This document shows positions 6,702 through 12,051 of a DNA stretch of 12,051 nucleotides, piece after piece. Numbering within the stretch: position 1 is the stretch's first letter; every line of letters begins with the position of its first letter. The stretch lies in NCBI GenBank assembly GCA_004366195.1, contig ML214202.1:6348-18398 (forward strand), written 5' to 3'. Origin of the DNA: Actinomycetota bacterium. GTDB lineage: Bacteria > Actinomycetota > UBA4738 > HRBIN12. The position numbers and the translations under genes were made by a program. A model generated the notes under the pieces. The model saw only the letters and a program-made list of their open reading frames with translations, searched no databases and was not told where the DNA came from.

Positions 6702-7994
6702 TCACTCCTCCGCCTCGACCCGCAGGATCGAGCGCACCTCCCGCACCGGCGCGAGGCCGCGGATCCCCGCCACCGCCTCCTGGAACGCGCCCTCCCTCGC
6801 GCGGTGGGTGATGAACACGAGGCGGGCGTCCTCGCCGATCCCCTCCTGCCACACGCTCTTGATCGAGACGCGGCACCGGCCGAAGACCGACGCGATCTCG
6901 GCGAGCACGCCGGGGCGGTCCTCGACCCGCATCAGGATGTAGTACTGGCCGTCGAGCTCGCTCATCGGCCGCACCCCGCGCTCGTGGAAGCAGGTGCACC
7001 CCACGCCACGCGTGCCGGCCTGGAGGTTCCGGGCCACGCTCACCAGGTCCCCGACGACGGCGGTGGCCGTCGCGTCGCCGCCGGCCCCGCGGCCGTAGAA
7101 CATCAGCTCCCCGACGTGCGGGCCCTCCACGAACACGGCGTTGAAGGCGTCGCGGACCGCAGCGAGCGGATGCGTCGCCGGGATCATCGCCGGGTGGACG
7201 CGTGCGGCGATCCGGTCCCCGTCCACGAGCTCGGCCACCGCGAGGAGCTTCACCGCGTACCCGAGCCGCCGGGCGAAGGCGATGTCCTCGGGCGTCACGC
7301 CGGCGATCCCCTCCCGGTACACGTCCGACGCCGTCACCCGCGCGTTGAAGGCGATCGAGGCCAGGATGGCGCACTTGGCCGCGGCGTCGTGGCCGTCGAC
7401 GTCGGCGCTCGGGTCGGCCTCGGCGTAGCCGAGCGCCTGGGCCTCGGCGAGGACCTCCTCGAAGGGCCGCCCCTCGTCGGCCATCCTGGTGAGGATGAAG
7501 TTGGTGGTGCCGTTCACGATGCCCATGACGCGGCGGAGGCGCTCCCCGGTCAGGGACTCCTTCAGCGGCCGGATCAAGGGGATGCCGCCGCCGACGGCGG
7601 CCTCGAAGTAGAGGTCGAGGCCCTTCGCGTCCGACGCGTCGAACAGCTCCCGGCCCCGGGTGGCGAGGAGCTCCTTGTTGGCCGTCACCACCGGCTTGCC
7701 CCGATCGAACGCCGCGAGGATCAGGGAGCCGGCCGGCTCGAGCCCGCCGATCAGCTCGCACACGATGTCGACGTCGGGGTCCTCCACCACCGCCGTCGGG
7801 TCGTCGGTGAACGCCGAGGACGGGAGCGGCACGTCCCTCGCCCGCCGCGGGTCGCGCACGGCGACGCGGGCCACCTCCACCCGGCATCCGGCGCGGCGGG
7901 CGATGTCGTCGGCGTGCTCGGCGAGGAGACGCACGACGGCGGCGCCGACGTTCCCGCATCCGAGCAGCCCGACCCGCAACGTCCCGCCGATCAC
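6702..7994 (-). CDS. hom: Homoserine dehydrogenase with C-terminal ACT domain
   Basis: A 430-residue cytoplasmic enzyme that reduces aspartate semialdehyde to homoserine with NAD(P)H, the branch point between the threonine/methionine and lysine routes. Domains in order: Rossmann fold with G12-C-G14-N-V-G17; TANKELLA with K107; catalytic domain with GYAEADPSADVDGHDAAAK at 189-207, carrying conserved acids and K207; and an ACT domain at about 350-425 beginning YYILMRVEDRPGVLAEIASVF. In related enzymes the ACT domain mediates feedback inhibition by threonine, so allosteric control is expected here. Start: GTG at 7994. Its GTGA overlaps the TGA stop of the preceding lysA fusion, and GAGGAGGAG (complement of 7997-8005) gives a strong ribosome binding site, so coupling to the fusion is tight. 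Length agrees with actinobacterial Hom (about 430-445). Confidence 0.96.
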   Translation of the reverse strand: MIGGTLRVGLLGCGNVGAAVVRLLAEHADDIARRAGCRVEVARVAVRDPRRARDVPLPSSAFTDDPTAVVEDPDVDIVCELIGGLEPAGSLILAAFDRGKPVVTANKELLATRGRELFDASDAKGLDLYFEAAVGGGIPLIRPLKESLTGERLRRVMGIVNGTTNFILTRMADEGRPFEEVLAEAQALGYAEADPSADVDGHDAAAKCAILASIAFNARVTASDVYREGIAGVTPEDIAFARRLGYAVKLLAVAELVDGDRIAARVHPAMIPATHPLAAVRDAFNAVFVEGPHVGELMFYGRGAGGDATATAVVGDLVSVARNLQAGTRGVGCTCFHERGVRPMSELDGQYYILMRVEDRPGVLAEIASVFGRCRVSIKSVWQEGIGEDARLVFITHRAREGAFQEAVAGIRGLAPVREVRSILRVEAEE

Positions 7995-9811
7995 CGCTCC
8001 TCCTCAAGCCAGACGCCCATCAGTATCTCGTCCCGGTAGCCGGACGGCTTGCGCGAGTGACCGGAGAGCCGGCCCTCCTCGACGAACCCGAAGCGACGGT
8101 AGAGCGCGAGCGCCGCCCGGTTGTCCGGGTACACCGAGAGCTCGACCTTGGCCACCCCCCGGTCCCGGGCCCAGCGGAGCGCCTCGGAGAGGAGGGCCGA
8201 CCCGATCCCGCGGCCTCGACGCTCCCGGGCCACGGCCATGCCGAAGGTCGCCACGTGGCGCACGACGGGGTGGGGCTCGCGCACGATCTGGATCCACCCC
8301 ACGACCGCCCCCGCCTCCACCGCGACGAGGAAGGCCTGATCGTCGGAGACCGAGCGCCGGAGCACGCGACGGGCCTCGCGGACGGTGCGCACGACGCGCT
8401 CGGCGCGCAGGTACCGCTCCTCGGCCACCGCCTCCCGATAGACGGCGAGGAACCCCGCGGCGTCGGCGGGCCGGGCCGGGCGGATCTCGACCCCCTCGAG
8501 GGGCGCCGCGCGCCGCGGGAGGGCCCGCGCGACCTCCAGCCGGTCGAGGTCGGCCGCGTCCTCGCGCCGGAGCCACAGCCGCGCCCGCCCGCCCTCGACG
8601 CCGACGACGGCCGGGCGGCCGACGCGGTTGTAGTTGCTCGCCATGGAGTACGTGTAGGCGCCGGTCGCCGCGAACGCGAGCAGATCCCCGGGGCGGGGCA
8701 CCCCGGGCAGCTCGGCGTCGGGAGCGAGCACGTCGCCCGACTCGCAGTGGCGGCCGACGATCCGGACCCGGACCGGGCCGTCGGTGCGCGGCCGGCTCGC
8801 GAAGGCCACCCGGTAGCGGGCCCCGTAGAGCATGGGGCGGATGTTGTCGGACATCCCCCCGTCCACCGCCACGATGGGAACGCCCTCGCGCACCTTCACG
8901 ACGCCGACCCGGTACAGGGTCACCATGGCCTGCCCCACCACCGACCGTCCCGGCTCGACGAGCGTGTGCGGCACGCGGAGCCCCCGACGCTCCGCGCCCC
9001 CGCGCACCCGCGCGAGCAGGGCCGGCGCGAGCTCGTCGAGGGCGAGGGGCGTCTCGTCGGTGTAGGCCACCCCGAACCCTCCGCCGAGGTCGAGCACGTC
9101 CGCCTCGAACCCGGTTCGGGCCCGGAGCTCGACCAGGAGATCGAGGAGGACGTCGACGGCCTCGAGGTACGGCTGGACCTCCAGGACCTGGGAGCCGATG
9201 TGGGCATGCAGCCCCACCAGCCGGACGCCCGCGAGCTCCATCGCCCGGGCCACCACGGTCGGGATCTCCGCCACCGGCATCCCGAACTTGGATCCCGCCT
9301 CCCCCGTGCGGATGGCCCGGTGCGCCCCGGCGCCCACCTCCGGGAGGACGCGCAGGAGCACGTCCTGGACGACCCCGTGCTCACGGGCGATCCCGTCCAG
9401 GCGCTCGAGCTCTTCGGGGTTGTCGACGTTCACCAGCCGCAGCCCCTCGGCGACCGCGAGGCGCAGCTCGGCGTCGGACTTGTTGTTGCCGTGCAACACG
9501 ATGCGGGAGGGCGGCGCGCCGGCGCGCAGGCACGCCTCGACCTCGCCGTCGGTGGCGGCGAGCAGGTCGAGGCCCTCCTCGAGGACGAGACGGATCACGT
9601 GGTGCGAGGTGAAAGCCTTCACCGCGTACAGGGGGTGCGGGAACAGCCGGGCGAAGGCCCGGGCCCGCTCGCGCAGGTGCGCCTCGTCGGCCACGAGCAG
9701 CGGGGTGCCGAAGCGCACCGCGAGCTCCTCGGCCTCGAGCCCGGCCACGCGCAGCCCGGCCTCGTCGAGCACCGCGTTCGCCGGCCAGGGCGAGGGTCCG
9801 GAGGCGGCCAT
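7991..9811 (-). CDS. lysA: Diaminopimelate decarboxylase fused to a GNAT N-acetyltransferase domain
   Basis: One uninterrupted frame of 606 residues. Residues ~1-432 form a full-length LysA, which decarboxylates meso-diaminopimelate to lysine using pyridoxal phosphate: K65 in YAVKAF, HAHIGSQ at 202-208, DLGGGFG at 241-247, EPGRS at 286-290, CESGD at 356-360, and GAYTYSMASNYN from 384. LysA ends normally near RREDAADLDRLEVARALPRR (416-434). With no stop codon, a GNAT acetyltransferase follows (~441-606): VEIRPARPADAAGF, the acetyl-CoA loop RRGRGIGSAL at 531-540, and NRAALALYRRFGF at 564-576. Its acceptor is unknown; the tail resembles amino-acid and small-amine acetyltransferases. Start: ATG at 9811, with GAGGG (complement of 9820-9824) eight bases upstream. 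It lies 11 bases after argS and overlaps hom by GTGA. LysA assignment firm; fusion seen directly but a lost stop codon through sequencing error is not excluded. Confidence 0.93.
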   Translation of the reverse strand: MAASGPSPWPANAVLDEAGLRVAGLEAEELAVRFGTPLLVADEAHLRERARAFARLFPHPLYAVKAFTSHHVIRLVLEEGLDLLAATDGEVEACLRAGAPPSRIVLHGNNKSDAELRLAVAEGLRLVNVDNPEELERLDGIAREHGVVQDVLLRVLPEVGAGAHRAIRTGEAGSKFGMPVAEIPTVVARAMELAGVRLVGLHAHIGSQVLEVQPYLEAVDVLLDLLVELRARTGFEADVLDLGGGFGVAYTDETPLALDELAPALLARVRGGAERRGLRVPHTLVEPGRSVVGQAMVTLYRVGVVKVREGVPIVAVDGGMSDNIRPMLYGARYRVAFASRPRTDGPVRVRIVGRHCESGDVLAPDAELPGVPRPGDLLAFAATGAYTYSMASNYNRVGRPAVVGVEGGRARLWLRREDAADLDRLEVARALPRRAAPLEGVEIRPARPADAAGFLAVYREAVAEERYLRAERVVRTVREARRVLRRSVSDDQAFLVAVEAGAVVGWIQIVREPHPVVRHVATFGMAVARERRGRGIGSALLSEALRWARDRGVAKVELSVYPDNRAALALYRRFGFVEEGRLSGHSRKPSGYRDEILMGVWLEEER

Positions 9812-9822
9812 CGCCGACGCCC

Positions 9823-11517
9823 TCAGGCTCCGGCGTCGGACGGGTCGCCCTCGAGCCGCTCCATCGCCTCCGGCGCCTCCACCCCGAGCAGGCCGAGGAC
9901 GTTCGCGATGGCGACCTTCGCGCCGGCCGCGAGCTGCAGCCGGGCCTGGGTGAGGGGCTCGTCGTCGGTCACGACCCGGCACTCGGTGTAGAAGCGGTGG
10001 AAGCGCGCCGCGAGGTCCTGCGCGAAGTACGCGAGGCGGTGGGGGGCCCGCAGCTCCGCCGCCTCCAGCACCCGACCCGGGAGCTCGGCGATGGCCCGGA
10101 GGAGGTCGCGCTCGGCTTCCGTCGCGAGCGGCGCCAGGTCGACCTCGTCGATCGGCCGGAGCCCGACGCCCCGCTCCGCCGCGTGACGCAGGATGCTCGC
10201 GATCCGGGCGTGCCCGTACTGGACGTAGTACACGGGGTTGTCCATCGAGCGGCGCTTGACGAGCTCGATGTCGAAGTCGATCGGCGAGTCGTTGGATCGG
10301 GAGAGCAGCGTGAACCGGGTGGCGTCCACCCCGACCTCGTCGAGGAGCTCGTCGAGGGTCACGATGTCCCCCGCCCGCTTGCTCATGCGCACGAGCTCGC
10401 CCCCCCGGTAGAGCGTGACGAACTGGTACAGCACGATCTCCACGACCTCCGGGTCGTACCCGAGCGCGCGGGCGGCCCCCTTGAGGCGCGCCACGTCCCC
10501 GTGGTGGTCGGCGCCCCACACGTAGATCAGCCGGTCGAAGCCTCGGGAGAACTTGTCCACGAGGTACGCGCAGTCCGCGGCGAAGTAGGTCGGCGCGCCG
10601 TTCGCGCGGATCAGGACGCGGTCCTTGTCGTCCCCGAAAGCCGTGGCCCGGAACCAGACCGCGCCGTCGGCCTCGTAGGCGTACCCCGCCTCGCGCAGGC
10701 GCTCCACCGCCCGCGTCACCTGCCCGGAGTCGTGGAGCTCCCGCTCGTGCAGGTACCGGTCGAAGCGGACCCGGAACCGCTCCAGGGTCGCCTTGATCTG
10801 GTCGAGCACCAGGGCCGAGCCCTCGTGCAGGATGCGCGCCGCGCGCTCCTCCGGCGGCAGGCGCACGAGCGCGTCGCCGTGGCGGGCCGCGATGGCCTCG
10901 GCCACGTCGGCGATGTACGCGCCGTGGTACCCGTCGGGCGGCACCTCGGCCTCGACCCCGAACCGCTGCAGGTAGCGGGCCTCCACCGAGGCGCCGAACA
11001 GCTCCATCTGGCGCCCGGCGTCGTTGAAGTAGTACTCGCGCTGGACGTCCCAGCCGGCGGCGTCCATCACGTTCGCGATCGCGTCGCCGATCACGGCGTT
11101 CCGCGCGTGACCGACGTGGAGCGGGCCGGTGGGATTGGCGCTCACGAACTCCACCTGGACCCGGCGCCCGAGCCGCTCCGCCCGCCCGTAGGCCGGGCCG
11201 AGACGCACGGCCTCCCGCAGCGCGTCGTGGAGCCAGGCGTCGGTGAGGAACAGGTTCAGGAAGCCGGGGCCCGCCACCTCGGCCCGGGCCAGCACCGGGT
11301 CGGCGGGCAGGTGCGCCGCGATCACCTCGGCCACCTCCCGCGGCGGGCGGCCCACCCGGCGGGCGAGCGCCAGGGCCACGTTCGTCGAGAAGTCCCCGTG
11401 CTCGCGGAGCTTGGGGACGGAGATCTCGACCTCGGGGAGCGCGCCGTCCAGGCCGAGCTCGCCCGCGCTGGCGCGCAGGGCTTCCCTGACGAGCTCGGCG
11501 ACGCGACGTTCGATCAC
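9823..11517 (-). CDS. argS: Arginyl-tRNA synthetase
   Basis: A 564-residue class I aminoacyl-tRNA synthetase that attaches arginine to tRNA-Arg. Domains in order: the N-terminal additional domain (~1-90), which contacts the tRNA D-loop, including VPKLREHGDFSTNVAL; the catalytic domain with the HIGH-type signature H134-V-G-H137 inside SANPTGPLHVGHARNA; the KMSKS-type loop RMSKRAGD at 377-384; and the alpha-helical anticodon-binding domain (~430-564), beginning YYVQYGHARIASILRHA. Length is typical (550-590). Start: GTG at 11517. No Shine-Dalgarno sequence is visible, but TACCCT lies six bases upstream, a leaderless geometry. It is first in the unit leading into lysA-GNAT, hom, thrC and thrB. 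In corynebacteria argS-lysA is a known operon responding to lysine and arginine (from memory); no operator is recognisable here. A tRNA-Arg gene lies divergently 61 bases away. Confidence 0.97.
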   Translation of the reverse strand: MIERRVAELVREALRASAGELGLDGALPEVEISVPKLREHGDFSTNVALALARRVGRPPREVAEVIAAHLPADPVLARAEVAGPGFLNLFLTDAWLHDALREAVRLGPAYGRAERLGRRVQVEFVSANPTGPLHVGHARNAVIGDAIANVMDAAGWDVQREYYFNDAGRQMELFGASVEARYLQRFGVEAEVPPDGYHGAYIADVAEAIAARHGDALVRLPPEERAARILHEGSALVLDQIKATLERFRVRFDRYLHERELHDSGQVTRAVERLREAGYAYEADGAVWFRATAFGDDKDRVLIRANGAPTYFAADCAYLVDKFSRGFDRLIYVWGADHHGDVARLKGAARALGYDPEVVEIVLYQFVTLYRGGELVRMSKRAGDIVTLDELLDEVGVDATRFTLLSRSNDSPIDFDIELVKRRSMDNPVYYVQYGHARIASILRHAAERGVGLRPIDEVDLAPLATEAERDLLRAIAELPGRVLEAAELRAPHRLAYFAQDLAARFHRFYTECRVVTDDEPLTQARLQLAAGAKVAIANVLGLLGVEAPEAMERLEGDPSDAGA

Positions 11518-11523
11518 GCCCGA

Positions 11524-11529
11524 AGGGTA
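11524..11529 (-). promoter_or_regulatory. Putative -10 element (TACCCT) for argS, leaderless geometry
   Basis: On the minus strand TACCCT fits TAnnnT and ends six bases before the GTG of argS, which would place the first transcribed base at or next to the start codon. No Shine-Dalgarno sequence and no convincing -35 box are present (the 17-base-spaced position reads as GC-rich sequence). The short hexamer alone is weak evidence; the absence of any other ribosome binding signal is what makes it worth marking. Confidence 0.3.
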
Positions 11530-11561
11530 CCGACGGGCTCGGCCCCGCGACGAGCGGTTGC

Positions 11562-11567
11562 TAGACT
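11562..11567 (+). promoter_or_regulatory. Putative -10 element (TAGACT) for tRNA-Arg
   Basis: TAGACT lies 11 bases before the first base of the mature tRNA (11579), so transcription would start about five bases upstream of it and leave a short 5' leader for RNase P. The -35 position at a 17- or 18-base spacing reads tcggcc or ctcggc, which is poor. The hexamer is identical to those before the glucosidase and phosphoesterase genes. Confidence 0.45.
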
Positions 11568-11578
11568 CGTGCTCGCGA

Positions 11579-11650
<72 letters not shown>

Positions 11651-11655
11651 CCCCC

Positions 11656-11673
11656 GCCGCCCGGACGGGCGGC
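11656..11673 (+). terminator. Hairpin after tRNA-Arg, probable terminator or processing signal
   Basis: GCCGCCCG (11656-11663) and CGGGCGGC (11666-11673) are exact reverse complements around GA; as RNA this is a seven-base-pair GC stem with a GGAC loop. It begins five bases after the tRNA. No T-tract follows (next bases acgatcc), so it is not a canonical intrinsic terminator, but T-poor hairpins are common in GC-rich actinobacteria. It could end the tRNA transcript or guide 3' processing, or be only a partial barrier before pdxH. Confidence 0.5.
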
Positions 11674-11742
11674 ACGATCCATGGAGAACCGGTCCCGATC
11701 CGCGCGCGCCCGACCGGACGGCCCCCCGGCGGGGGAGCCGCG

Positions 11743-12051
11743 GTGAGCGTCCCGCCCCACGACGAGGTCGGCCTCTCCGAGCGGGACCTCGACCCGGACC
11801 CGATCCGTCAGCTGGGCCGCTGGCTCGCGGAGGCCGAGCGCGCGGGGGTGGCGTTCCCCGAGGCCATGGCCCTGGCCACGGCGGACGCGCGGGGCCGACC
11901 CTCCGTCCGCCACGTGCTCATGAAAGGCCTGGACGAGCGGGGGGTCCTGTTCTTCACCAACCTCGGCAGCCGCAAGGGCCGGGACCTCGCGGAGAACCCG
12001 TGGGCGGCCGCGGTGTTCCTCTGGCGCGAGCTCGACCGCCAGGTCTCGCTC
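11743..12051 (+). CDS. pdxH: Pyridoxamine 5'-phosphate oxidase (C-terminus off the window)
   Basis: The 103 visible codons are the N-terminal half; the frame is open to the right edge. PdxH oxidises pyridoxine or pyridoxamine 5'-phosphate to pyridoxal 5'-phosphate with FMN and oxygen. Family motifs in order: DPDPIRQLGRWLAEA near 17-31, AMALATADARGRPSVRHVLMKGLD at about 41-64 (FMN-contacting arginine and lysine region R56-K61), FFTNLGSRKGRDLAENP at 70-86, and WRELDRQVSL at 94-103. The usual TNY is TNL here (L74), a mild change. Start: GTG at 11743 with GGGGGAG at 11731-11737, five bases upstream. The product is the cofactor for LysA and ThrC of the divergent cluster; a functional link is plausible but adjacency may be chance. 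Downstream of the tRNA and its hairpin on the same strand; no separate promoter is recognisable. Confidence 0.9.
   Translation, partial: MSVPPHDEVGLSERDLDPDPIRQLGRWLAEAERAGVAFPEAMALATADARGRPSVRHVLMKGLDERGVLFFTNLGSRKGRDLAENPWAAAVFLWRELDRQVSL

Noticed and set aside
5698..8039. Long plus-strand open frames across thrC and hom
   Set aside because: Opposite to firmly identified genes; composition is biased and no motifs are readable.
7660..9991. Two long plus-strand open frames of about 650 residues across lysA
   Set aside because: Antisense shadows of the LysA-GNAT gene, dominated by arginine/proline or histidine/aspartate, with no domain.
9812..10519. Upstream extension of the LysA frame into argS
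   Set aside because: It overlaps the argS C-terminus in another frame; the ATG at 9811 has a well-spaced ribosome binding site and gives a normal LysA N-terminus.
11518..11578. T-box, riboswitch or arginine-repressor site before argS
   Set aside because: The gap is too short for a T-box or riboswitch and I see no operator-like inverted repeat at a fitting position for argS.
11681..11746. A 21-codon frame from ATG at 11681 overlapping the pdxH start by GTGA, as a possible leader peptide
   Set aside because: No ribosome binding site, no codon run hinting at attenuation, and arginine/proline-rich composition expected by chance.

Overview
The window is about 70% GC, almost fully coding, and uses GTG as the apparent start codon in seven of ten genes. 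It carries a MarP-type membrane serine protease and an argS-lysA-hom-thrC-thrB cluster in the order I know from actinobacteria. I read it as chromosomal DNA of an actinomycete-lineage bacterium (Actinomycetota). I cannot place it to class, and the bacterial homologue of cyclic 2,3-diphosphoglycerate synthetase at the left edge hints at a deep-branching group. I see no mobile element, CRISPR array, prophage gene or pseudogene, and no gene-free stretch longer than about 230 bases (the tRNA lies inside that one).

Layout, left to right. (1) Bases 1-1242, minus strand: a metallophosphoesterase followed 30 bases later by the N-terminal part of a cyclic 2,3-diphosphoglycerate synthetase-like protein that runs off the left edge. 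(2) 1306-2478, plus strand: a MarP/CvpA-type membrane-anchored serine protease, divergent from the phosphoesterase. (3) 2488-4677, minus strand: a glycogen-debranching-type glucosidase with its own well-formed promoter. (4) 4748-11517, minus strand: a compact unit transcribed argS, lysA (fused in frame to a GNAT acetyltransferase domain), hom, thrC, thrB, with junctions of +11, -3 (GTGA overlap), +5 and +11 bases. (5) 11579-11650, plus strand: tRNA-Arg(CCG), divergent from argS and followed by a strong hairpin. (6) 11743 to the right edge, plus strand: the N-terminal part of pdxH.

How the genes work together: Hom, ThrC and ThrB take aspartate semialdehyde through homoserine and O-phosphohomoserine to threonine. 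LysA closes the competing diaminopimelate branch to lysine. ArgS charges the tRNA-Arg encoded beside it. PdxH makes pyridoxal 5'-phosphate, the cofactor of both LysA and ThrC. The ACT domain on Hom is the visible feedback element; I see no riboswitch, T-box or leader peptide.

The points most worth a second look are the LysA-GNAT fusion, the cyclic-phosphate synthetase/phosphoesterase pair, the argS/tRNA-Arg divergent arrangement, and a recurring TAGACT -10 element with several starts placed as if transcripts were leaderless. Most of the window is ordinary core metabolism.
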